Of a stretch of 30,480 nt of DNA, positions 6,884 to 13,565 are shown one piece after another. The stretch comes from Hyphococcus sp. (lineage in GTDB: Bacteria > Pseudomonadota > Alphaproteobacteria > Caulobacterales > Parvularculaceae). How positions within the stretch are numbered: position 1 is the first letter of the stretch; every line of letters begins with the position of its first letter. The notes under the pieces were generated by a model. It saw only the letters and a program-made list of their open reading frames with translations. It was not told where the DNA came from and ran no database searches. The stretch lies in contig BQJG01000044.1 in the NCBI GenBank assembly GCA_021604585.1, positions 1-30,480 on the forward strand. Direction: 5' to 3'. Made by a program: the position numbers and the translations under genes.

Positions 6884-8673
6884 CAGGCGTCCTCGCCGCC
6901 CCGGATGAAGGCCGCATCCGCTTTCGAGATCGCGCTTTCGGGCTCGGTTTTTACACCGAGCTTGCCGTAACTGGCGCGTTCGGTCGCCCGATAAGTCCAC
7001 TGCGCCGGCTGGGAAGCGGGCCGCAATTGCTGCTGGCGAACATACGGAAGATCGAGTTCGTAGGCGTCTTTTCCGGGGCCGAGCAGCGCGATCCGAATGC
7101 TTTTTTTGCGCGGGCCAAGTCGGTTCGATAGGTCGGCGGCGGTCACCACGCGACGGGTCTCGCGGTGAATGCTCTCCGTGACCGTCGTATGGGCGCCGCT
7201 GGATCCGGTGCTGCGCACTTTATATTCGACGTCCTGATCGCCGATCATCAGGCTCGCTTCCTCGGCGCCGCGCCCGAAATTAAGTCGCGTAATCACCTGC
7301 GTCCCGATCATGCCGATCCAGGAATCGGCGCGCTCGCGGCCGTAAACCGAACGGATCTGGGCGATATCCTGCGCCCCCAGAACCACGATCACGCCCTTCG
7401 AGCGGCCCATGTCGAGGAAGGTCGAGAAGTCGCTCATGCGCGGCAATTGCGGGAATTCGTCAAGGAAAAGCCAGACGCGGCGGGTGCGCGATTCCGGGAG
7501 CGACGGGCTGCCGACAGCGGAGGAAAGAAGACCCAGAAGGCCGCTGATCCATGCGTTCGAGAGTTCCGGATATTTGGCGTCGCGCTGCAGGATCACTGGC
7601 TTCGCTTGATCTAAATGCAGCCATTCGTTCACCGAAAACTGAGGCGGGTGGTCATGTCCGCCCCAGCTCTCAGCGAGGGCGCTTACCACATTGAGATGCG
7701 CCTGAAACGTGGTCAGCACGCTTTGCGCAGTCTTGCTGGACGGGTCTTTCAGCACGCGCATGGCTTCGGGATGATAGGACTGCGCAGTTTTAAAGAGCGC
7801 CGCCGCGTCCTGAAGAACCATGTCCCTGAGATCAGCCCAGCTCCATTGTTTAGGCTTTTCGGCCTGCAATTGCGCGATGCAGGCGACGAAGATTTCGCGC
7901 GCGGCGTCGGACCAGATCGGATCGTTGCTCGCCGGGATAAACCGCGCCGCCAGTTCCCTCGCATCCTGTTTGGTGCGGCAGTCGGCGGCGACGTCCCAGA
8001 CGAACGAACGTTCGTCCTGGGGCGCCATCAGCGCAGGTTCCGTCGGCATGGTCGCCGTCATGTCGCCTTTTGTGTCGAGCACCAGCACCTTGTCGCCGCG
8101 CTGGATGGCGGCGTGCATCAGATGCAGCATGGTCTGGGTTTTGCCCGCGCCGACGCTGCCCCAGATCAGCCAGTGTCTTGTCTCGCGCTCGGCGCTGATA
8201 TGGATGCCCGGCGGGAATTCCAGTCCTTTTCCGAAGCGACGGCGCTCGCTCGCGCAGGCGCTGCGAAGCTGTGAGCGCGCTTCACCGCCCGTCAGATAGC
8301 GCCGCCCACGGACGACTTTTGCCTTCGGACGCTCCATGCGCGCGGCAAGCGCGAAGGCAAACAGGGAGAGGACGCCAGCGCCGGACAGCGAAACCAGCGC
8401 CCAATAGCGGACGTTGAAGGCAGATAGAGAGCCAGTGTCGGCGAAGCTGTCGCGGCAAGCAACCCAGACATGGGTGGCGTAGGCGTCGAGGAAAAAGCTT
8501 CGCGTCCGATAGTTTGCGCACTGCGAAACAAAGTTCGGATCATATCTGGCGAGGCCGCCTTCCGGGACGCGGCCAACAGGCGTCCATCGTTTGAAGCCGG
8601 TCTCGAAGACGGCGAGCGCCGTGGCAAAACTGACAAGCGCGGCGAGAAACAGGATTCTCTTTGAATTACTCAT
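6883..8673 (-). CDS. Type IV coupling protein, VirD4/TraD/TrwB-like ATPase
   Basis: Coupling proteins link the relaxase-DNA complex to a type IV secretion channel. The 596-residue product has two N-terminal membrane segments (about residues 7-23 and 90-110), Walker A GSVGAGKT at 172-179, Walker B VWLFLDE at 400-406 and a TraD/TrwB-type C-terminal domain (GAQDIAQIRSVYG, TRLNFGRG). ATG 8673 overlaps the end of the upstream accessory gene by eight bases, with AAGGA upstream; an ATG at 8694 is the alternative and adds seven residues. The relaxase follows directly. No VirB-type channel genes are in the window, so a channel must come from elsewhere in the element or from a helper. Confidence 0.9.
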   Translation of the reverse strand: MSNSKRILFLAALVSFATALAVFETGFKRWTPVGRVPEGGLARYDPNFVSQCANYRTRSFFLDAYATHVWVACRDSFADTGSLSAFNVRYWALVSLSGAGVLSLFAFALAARMERPKAKVVRGRRYLTGGEARSQLRSACASERRRFGKGLEFPPGIHISAERETRHWLIWGSVGAGKTQTMLHLMHAAIQRGDKVLVLDTKGDMTATMPTEPALMAPQDERSFVWDVAADCRTKQDARELAARFIPASNDPIWSDAAREIFVACIAQLQAEKPKQWSWADLRDMVLQDAAALFKTAQSYHPEAMRVLKDPSSKTAQSVLTTFQAHLNVVSALAESWGGHDHPPQFSVNEWLHLDQAKPVILQRDAKYPELSNAWISGLLGLLSSAVGSPSLPESRTRRVWLFLDEFPQLPRMSDFSTFLDMGRSKGVIVVLGAQDIAQIRSVYGRERADSWIGMIGTQVITRLNFGRGAEEASLMIGDQDVEYKVRSTGSSGAHTTVTESIHRETRRVVTAADLSNRLGPRKKSIRIALLGPGKDAYELDLPYVRQQQLRPASQPAQWTYRATERASYGKLGVKTEPESAISKADAAFIRGGEDA

Positions 8674-8998
8674 GGGGGGAACTGTCCTTTGCATGCTCGC
8701 CGGTCAGCACCTGCAGCAGGGCCTCGAACATGGCGAGAAGCCTCTCTGCAGAGGCCGATTGCTCTTCCGTTTTTCGGGAAACCGCTTGCACTTGCTGGTC
8801 GATGGCCGCGAGGCGCCGCTCAATGCTCAGCACGCGCACCGCCTGTTCGCGGGGATGCCCGTTAATGAGCCCTGCAAGAATGAGTTCGCGTGCAATGGCG
8901 GTCGGACGGCCTTTGACGATGTTTGCGTGTTCGTGAAGCCGTTCGATGGCGTGGGCGGGCAAGCGGATCGTCAGCGGCCGTGTTTTAGCACCGGTCAC
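8666..8998 (-). CDS. Mobilization accessory protein with ribbon-helix-helix N-terminus (MobC/TraJ-like)
   Basis: The 110-residue product begins with a beta strand and two helices of ribbon-helix-helix type (RPLTIRLPAHAIERLHEHA...PTAIARELILAGL, about residues 7-48), then a coiled coil (SIERRLAAIDQQVQAVSRKTEEQ). Proteins like this bind the origin of transfer and assist the relaxase. The start is taken as GTG 8998, which overlaps the stop of the preceding HTH gene as GTGA; a longer frame from ATG 9124 would read through that gene in another frame and is unlikely. Co-transcribed with coupling protein and relaxase. The exact family is not certain. Confidence 0.75.
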   Translation of the reverse strand: MTGAKTRPLTIRLPAHAIERLHEHANIVKGRPTAIARELILAGLINGHPREQAVRVLSIERRLAAIDQQVQAVSRKTEEQSASAERLLAMFEALLQVLTGEHAKDSSPHE

Positions 8999-9267
8999 TC
9001 TGGTCCCGCCTCGCCTGTATGGCGGCGCTCCCTCGCCGCCATCCATTCGTAGAGCGCCCGCCGGCGGTAACGCACGACACGGCCGAGCTTCAGAAATTTC
9101 GGGCCGCCGCCGCGTGAGCGCCAAGTGGCGAGCGTCGCGGGCGGCACGCCCGTGACTTTCGCCGCCTCCGCGGCGTTCACCGCCTCGTCGAACCAGCCGG
9201 GATTGGCGCGAGCAATCTCTTCAAGCGGCGGCGGAGCGGGCGGATGAACATGTGGTCTTTCGGCCAT
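8995..9267 (-). CDS. Small helix-turn-helix (excisionase/MerR-like) DNA-binding protein
   Basis: The 90-residue protein has a winged-helix of the excisionase/HTH_17 type at about residues 28-76: NAAEAAKVTGVPPATLATWRSRGGGPKFLKLGRVVRYRRRALYEWMAARE, with the characteristic ATLATWRSRGGGP turn and RVVRYRR wing. The proline-rich N-terminus is unstructured. GGAG (9276-9279) precedes ATG 9267. It heads the mobilization operon and may autoregulate it or act as a recombination directionality factor; the location far from the integrase favours a transfer-regulatory role. Confidence 0.82.
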   Translation of the reverse strand: MAERPHVHPPAPPPLEEIARANPGWFDEAVNAAEAAKVTGVPPATLATWRSRGGGPKFLKLGRVVRYRRRALYEWMAARERRHTGEAGPE

Positions 9268-9729
9268 GGTCTGGTCTCCTCGTTACTGAAACGAGGACGA
9301 GGCCAGCACAGGCGAAATCGGCGAAATAGCGAGGAAATTTCGTCAAATTCACAAGAACTTGCGCACATGGTTGAAAACCGAAAGCGACGGCGTCAGCCTC
9401 CAGCCAATCATGGACATGGCAAGTACCGCTTGAGTGTAGGAGATGCACGCTCGGCAGAGCATGCCTAGACTTAGACCCTTCCTGTTGCGGCTGCCTAGGA
9501 AGAAGGTAACCAAAACCCCGGATGAGACTGATGAGCTTATCTCTTTGCCGCAAATAGATTCGAAAATAGAGTCAAGTAAAAATAGGCTTATAGATTATTT
9601 TGTTACTCAAATTTCCCCAAGGGGTTGAAGTTCCAATCATGCATGGTCAATTGCGTACAAATCAGGAACAGAAATCGGCTCTGCACCAAATTTAGCCTAT
9701 AGCAGCGCCCTTTTTCGAGAGGTTGCGCC
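9268..9729. other. 460-bp region between the mobilization operon and the CD-NTase gene
   Basis: The composition changes here from GC-rich backbone to AT-richer cargo. Tandem GGCGAAAT units (9311-9318 and 9320-9327) and a nearby ATTTCG (9337-9342) form a small repeat cluster upstream of the mobilization operon, a usual place for an origin of transfer or operator. A 61-codon frame (9443-9628) is listed separately with low confidence. Otherwise I see no gene; the right part should hold the CD-NTase promoter. Confidence 0.4.
9443..9628 (+). CDS. Possible small ORF of unknown function
   Basis: The 61-residue frame encodes a basic N-terminus followed by a plausible hydrophilic segment (TKTPDETDELISLPQIDSKI). 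AGGAG abuts the ATG with almost no spacer, and an ATG six codons in has no good ribosome site. It resembles no known family and could be chance or a remnant of an older gene. Confidence 0.2.
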   Translation: MHARQSMPRLRPFLLRLPRKKVTKTPDETDELISLPQIDSKIESSKNRLIDYFVTQISPRG

Positions 9730-11061
9730 ATGGGCATTGCAGAAGACTTCAAGACCTTTCTCGACAATATAAAAATCGACAACGCAGCCACCATTTCGCT
9801 CCGATATGGCGAGGTCACTGCGGCGCTGAACAAAAAATTTCGAGACACAGAATCAAAGACCGCAAACAGCCTGCAAGTAGGTTCTTATGGTCGCGGAACG
9901 GCGATCAATGGCGTGTCTGATCTAGATATGATTTACATAATGCCCGCGAGTAAGTGGGACAGTTATAAGGACGGCAAACAGTCCGAGCTGCTTCGTGACG
10001 CTAAAGACGCCATTAAAGCACGATATCCTTCAACCGTTGTAAAAGTGGATCGGCTTGTGGTGCGCGTACTTTATAAAGACTTTCATATCGAAGTTATGCC
10101 GGCGTTCAAACAAGAAGATGGTAGCTATAAGTACCCAGACACTAAGAACGATGGATCGTGGAAGACTACCAAACCACAGGCCGAGCTTGATGAGATACGC
10201 GAAAGTGACGCGCGCAAGAACAACAATCTTCGTCGTCTATGCAAAATGGCCCGAGCGTGGAAAAACAAGCATGGCGTGGCGATGGGCGGGTTACTGATCG
10301 ACACGCTAGCGTATAACTTCCTTGAATCCACAACTGGGTACGACAACAAAAGCCACTTGTACTACGACGAAATGTGCCGGGATTTCTTTCAATATCTCGC
10401 AGATCAGCCAAAACAATCAGAATACGCAGCGCTTGGTAGCCGACAGCGCGTACGCGTAAAGAAGCGATTTGAAAGAAAAGCAAAGAAGGCGCGCGATCTG
10501 TGCCAAAAAGCAATAGATGCCAGCGGCCAAAGAAATGAGCGCCAAAAATGGCGAGACGTATTTGGTAATGGTTATCCGGCCCCTGAGGTCAGTGCTAATG
10601 AAGAAGCAAGCTCTTCGTACAGCAAAGCGCAATATCAGAACACAGAAGAGTTTGTCGAAGATCGTTTTCCGATTGATGTGCGGTATCACCTTAGAATAAA
10701 TTGCGAGGTTACCCAAAAAGGTTTTCGCGCTGAAATGCTGCGAGAGTTGGTCAGAAAATACTCGTTGTTGCGACCAGATAAGAAATTACGGTTTGAAATC
10801 ACGGACAGCTCCGATTTGCCAGAGGGGACAGAGATTTATTGGAAGGTGCTGAATCGTGGCCCCGAGGCCAAGCGGCGTAATATGATCCGGGGACAAATTG
10901 TACGTGACACAGGGGGCTGGGAGAAGCGTGAAGAATCAGATTTCAAAGGTGACCACTTTGTTGAGTGCTACGCCATTCTTAATGGCGTTGTTGTAGCTCG
11001 TGATAGCATTCTGGTTCCCATCAGTGCGAACAAAGAAGTAGTCTTGAAAAATGTCGGATGA
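9730..11061 (+). CDS. CD-NTase-like (SMODS) nucleotidyltransferase with C-terminal AGS-C-type sensor region
   Basis: Enzymes of this family make cyclic di- or trinucleotide signals upon phage infection. The 443-residue product has the polymerase-beta-like core: GSYGRGT with G51-S52, the paired acids D64 and D66 in SDLDMIY, and a third acid E121 in FHIEVMPAF. Residues about 160-260 form the helical OAS/CD-NTase part. The last about 130 residues (from DRFPIDVRYHLRINCEV to the end) match the beta-rich adenylyl/guanylyl cyclase and SMODS C-terminal sensor type, including YWKVLNRGPEA and DHFVECYAI. GAGAGG lies seven bases before ATG 9730. The next gene, a SLATT-type membrane protein, overlaps the stop by 11 bases. 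Gene is clearly AT-richer than the mobilization genes. All active-site residues are present; the nucleotide product is unknown. Confidence 0.88.
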   Translation: MGIAEDFKTFLDNIKIDNAATISLRYGEVTAALNKKFRDTESKTANSLQVGSYGRGTAINGVSDLDMIYIMPASKWDSYKDGKQSELLRDAKDAIKARYPSTVVKVDRLVVRVLYKDFHIEVMPAFKQEDGSYKYPDTKNDGSWKTTKPQAELDEIRESDARKNNNLRRLCKMARAWKNKHGVAMGGLLIDTLAYNFLESTTGYDNKSHLYYDEMCRDFFQYLADQPKQSEYAALGSRQRVRVKKRFERKAKKARDLCQKAIDASGQRNERQKWRDVFGNGYPAPEVSANEEASSSYSKAQYQNTEEFVEDRFPIDVRYHLRINCEVTQKGFRAEMLRELVRKYSLLRPDKKLRFEITDSSDLPEGTEIYWKVLNRGPEAKRRNMIRGQIVRDTGGWEKREESDFKGDHFVECYAILNGVVVARDSILVPISANKEVVLKNVG

Positions 11062-11614
11062 GGTCGATGTCTCTTTAGAGGACCAAATACGAGAGTGTTT
11101 TGGTCGCGTTGTCTATTCTCACAAAACTCATGAGCGAATGGCGGAAAATTACGCCACTAAACTCAATAGATACAAAGTCGCACAAATAGCGCTCACAGGT
11201 CTCGCGAGCACCGGCGCGGTTGGTGTTTTTTTCACCGATACGCGATGGATTGAAATTGCGACCGTACTGCTGTCGTTCTCGACGCTTTTTGTATCCACCT
11301 ATCTGAAGAATTTTGATTTGGGCGAGCTTACACAGAAGCATCGTGACTCTGCATCAAAGCTTTGGAATGTTCGCGAATGCTATTTGTCGCTATTGACGGA
11401 CCTTCCATTGCTGGAGAGAGAAGCTGCCATAGAAAGGCGCGATGAGTTGCAGACCGTACTTGCAGCAATTTATCAAGCAGCGCCCCAGACCAATGGCAAA
11501 GCGTATCAGCAAGCGCAGGATAGATTGAAAAACAAGGAAGACCTGACTTTTACCGCAGAAGAGATAGATTGTTTTCTGCCACTTTCGTTGAAGCGAGCCA
11601 AAATTCATCCTTGA
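11051..11614 (+). CDS. SLATT-like two-transmembrane protein, candidate effector of the CD-NTase
   Basis: The 187-residue protein has an N-terminal helical region, two adjacent membrane helices (about residues 43-61 and 66-86) and a long cytosolic helical tail (LGELTQKHRDSASKLWNVRECYLSLLTDL onward). This order fits the SLATT group (SMODS- and SLOG-associating two-transmembrane proteins), which are predicted to permeabilise the inner membrane when the partner enzyme signals. ATG 11051 lies inside the CD-NTase gene, so the two are translationally coupled. Assignment rests on topology, the KHRDSASKLW segment and the partner gene; pore formation is known only for relatives. Confidence 0.82.
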   Translation: MSDEVDVSLEDQIRECFGRVVYSHKTHERMAENYATKLNRYKVAQIALTGLASTGAVGVFFTDTRWIEIATVLLSFSTLFVSTYLKNFDLGELTQKHRDSASKLWNVRECYLSLLTDLPLLEREAAIERRDELQTVLAAIYQAAPQTNGKAYQQAQDRLKNKEDLTFTAEEIDCFLPLSLKRAKIHP

Positions 11615-11768
11615 CCGTCCAATAGCGCGCTGTCTGTTCCGATTGTCGATAATTGCGACGTCGGCGCTTTCGAAAGCAATCCGCGAAAATTAGGGGGGGG
11701 GGCGCTGTGTTTGAGGCAGCACCTTGTTGTTCTGGTAGAGGTTTAACGAGAACTAGAAGGTCGCGAAT
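11615..11768. other. 154-bp gap with palindrome and G tract
   Basis: This gap between the SLATT-like gene and the XRE gene, which converge, contains a perfect 12-bp palindrome GCTTTCGAAAGC (11666-11677) and a run of ten G (11693-11702). No gene and no T-rich terminator tail is seen. Confidence 0.4.
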
Positions 11769-12008
11769 TCAATCCGCGGCATCCTTTGGCTTTCCCATTG
11801 CGACCCCTGGAGCTTCTCCATTTGTGAAGATGATGCCAGCTTCCTCGAACGCGCGGCGGATGGCAGCCAATGTCGCGCGGGTTGGCGCGGTGTAACCTTG
11901 TTCAAACGTATTGACTGTCGTCGCCGAAATCCCTGCTGTATCCGCTAAGTCACGGATTCCCCAGTCTAAAAAGGCGCGCGCCGCCCTGCATTGTTCTTTT
12001 GTCAGCAT
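11769..12008 (-). CDS. Small XRE-family helix-turn-helix regulator
   Basis: The 79-residue protein is nearly all one Cro/C1-type domain: MLTKEQCRAARAFLDWGIRDLADTAGISATTVNTFEQG, with the recognition helix at about residues 27-37, then TRATLAAIRRAFEEAGIIF. The C-terminal GEAPGV tail is common in small single-domain alphaproteobacterial members. ATG 12008 is chosen; an upstream frame to 12221 would run through the divergent promoter and the neighbouring gene. It diverges from the acidic 190-residue gene across a symmetric dyad (12054-12091), its likely operator. Confidence 0.85.
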   Translation of the reverse strand: MLTKEQCRAARAFLDWGIRDLADTAGISATTVNTFEQGYTAPTRATLAAIRRAFEEAGIIFTNGEAPGVAMGKPKDAAD

Positions 12009-12053
12009 GGCGGTGACTGTAATTTGGCGACAGTGTTGACGCCATAAACCGTA

Positions 12054-12091
12054 ATTGGTACAAGGATACAAGATTGTATCATAGCACCAAT
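12054..12091. promoter_or_regulatory. Symmetric divergent operator/promoter between the XRE gene and the acidic-protein gene
   Basis: A 38-bp dyad is centred at 12072.5. Inner arms GATACAA (12065-12071) and TTGTATC (12074-12080) and outer arms ATTGGT (12054-12059) and ACCAAT (12086-12091) are exact. Possible promoters lie on both strands inside it: plus strand TTGGTA (12055-12060), 16 bp, TATCAT (12077-12082); minus strand TTGGTG, 16 bp, TATCCT as the mirror image. Binding of the XRE protein would be expected to block both. Confidence 0.65.
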
Positions 12092-12102
12092 CGGAGGCGC
12101 GC

Positions 12103-12675
12103 ATGACGACCCGCCGACACCTTCTACAAGGCGCAGCTTCGTTGATTGCGCCCGCCGAATTCGAATTTGGAGGAACGCCCGAATTTTCGCTGAGCGACTC
12201 TCCCTTTGGTATTCTGATCAACGAATACCGCGAAATTCTCGATCAGCTTGACCGCCTGTTCGCCGTCCGCAACCGGGTCGAAAAAATCGCCTTCGCCCGA
12301 AAAGGTGATGCAAAGGGCTTCCCGGAACTGGACGTTATCGATCAAAAAGCAAACGCGTGGTATGAGGCCGAGAAAAACATGATCCGGCTTGCCTCGCGCA
12401 CCCGCGCGGCTTCTGTCGATGAGGTCGTCCAGAAGCTGATCTTGTGGCGGCTCGTTGATTTCGACCGAGGTGGCTTCGACGAGCCCCGCGACATGATTCC
12501 CTTTTCAGCCTATCGCGATCTGCTTTTCCTGGCCGGAAGAGAGTCGCTGACGCAGGACGCAGACGAAAAAGCGCTGGCAATCGTATGGGACGATGAAGCG
12601 TTTAATTACTCCGCCAACGATGATGATGATTTCGACGATGACGAAGCGTTTTACGGCGAAGACGAAGAAGAGTGA
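12103..12675 (+). CDS. Hypothetical protein with twin-arginine-like N-terminus and acidic tail
   Basis: The 190-residue protein is not assigned to a family. It begins MTTRRHLLQGAASLIAP, like a degenerate twin-arginine leader, but the hydrophobic stretch is short and no cleavage site is convincing. The middle (residues 35-110) looks helical and coiled (EYREILDQLDRLFAVRNRVEK). The final about 30 residues are strongly acidic (DDDDFDDDEAFYGEDEEE). GGAGG (12093-12097) sits five bases before ATG 12103. Similar small proteins with odd Tat-like starts occur on alphaproteobacterial prophages and islands, from general recollection. It is controlled from the divergent operator shared with the XRE gene. 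An acidic tail could suggest DNA mimicry, but that is speculative. Confidence 0.75.
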   Translation: MTTRRHLLQGAASLIAPAEFEFGGTPEFSLSDSPFGILINEYREILDQLDRLFAVRNRVEKIAFARKGDAKGFPELDVIDQKANAWYEAEKNMIRLASRTRAASVDEVVQKLILWRLVDFDRGGFDEPRDMIPFSAYRDLLFLAGRESLTQDADEKALAIVWDDEAFNYSANDDDDFDDDEAFYGEDEEE

Positions 12676-12746
12676 GAAACGGTATTTACGGGCGTCGGTT
12701 GCGGTAATGAACAAAGCGAACGTCTGCCGGTTATGTTTAGGTTCCG

Positions 12747-13565
12747 CTAGTGTCCTTTAGACCGAAGAATTTCGCCCATTTTGCGCTGGATCGTCGCAAC
12801 ACTTGGAAGATCGGATTCGTCAAACTCCTCAGCGGCGCACTTCCATGCCTCATAGGCAAGCAGCTTTTTCGGAAGATTGGGCTTCTCTGTTCGAAGTTGC
12901 AGCAGCGCTTTATTGATGTTGCTCCATGCAGCCTTTTGCGGTCGGCCGCGTGTGCTTTGTAAAGAATTCAACCCTCTTACTTTTTCAAGGTTCGCTACCA
13001 GTCTTGCGCAGTCATCCTCCTCTAGAAAAGGCGGTAGGGGGATTTGGCGCAGCGTAAACCAGCGGCGCAATTTATCACGCGGCACATAGATTTCTTCGAG
13101 ATAGCGCCGTCCGGCCTTCGGGTAGCGATCGAAAGGCATCTTGGTGAGCGCCGCGAATGCCTCTTCCTGACCTTCTGGTCTGGTTATGTCATCCAGCAGG
13201 GCATGCCATTGCGAGGCGTCGCCGGGCAATGCGTCGAGCGATTCCATGACGCTGGCGATGGTCATCCGGTTTGCGCCGAAATATTGCTGCGGTTTCGGCG
13301 AGAGTTTCCGTTGGGGGGGTGTCATTTCCGCGGGCGGCGTCTCTATCGGCACTTGCAGCCAGTTTTCAGCAGCGTCGCGCGCCTCTCGCGCGGCCTTGTC
13401 GAATAGATCGATGGGGGAGGGGTCGAATGCGCCGGAGAAGACGGCGCGCGCCAGCATGTCCATGATGTCGGCGCTTTCGAAGCCGGCATGGTTTTCAGCG
13501 GCAAGCCTTGCGGCCCGGCCGAGTTTCAGGAAACGTTCATCGAACGGCGAAATGTAAGACGGCAT
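12747..13565 (-). CDS. Unknown protein co-transcribed with the integrase
   Basis: I do not recognise this 272-residue protein. It starts inside the integrase gene: ATG 13565 has GAGG nine bases upstream, while ATGs at 13580 and 13574 lack good ribosome sites. The overlap with integrase is 29 bases, implying coupled translation. The sequence is soluble, with an N-terminal helical part, a proline-rich linker (PIETPPAEMTPPQRKLSPKPQ) and a C-terminal part containing RGRPQKAAW and SVATIQRKMGEILRSKGH, which looks like a DNA-binding or replication-associated tail. A role in excision or site choice is possible by position only. Confidence 0.72.
   Translation of the reverse strand: MPSYISPFDERFLKLGRAARLAAENHAGFESADIMDMLARAVFSGAFDPSPIDLFDKAAREARDAAENWLQVPIETPPAEMTPPQRKLSPKPQQYFGANRMTIASVMESLDALPGDASQWHALLDDITRPEGQEEAFAALTKMPFDRYPKAGRRYLEEIYVPRDKLRRWFTLRQIPLPPFLEEDDCARLVANLEKVRGLNSLQSTRGRPQKAAWSNINKALLQLRTEKPNLPKKLLAYEAWKCAAEEFDESDLPSVATIQRKMGEILRSKGH

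Noticed and set aside
9320..9342. CRISPR array or long repeat array
   Set aside because: Only two short tandem units and no regular spacers; no cas genes in the window.
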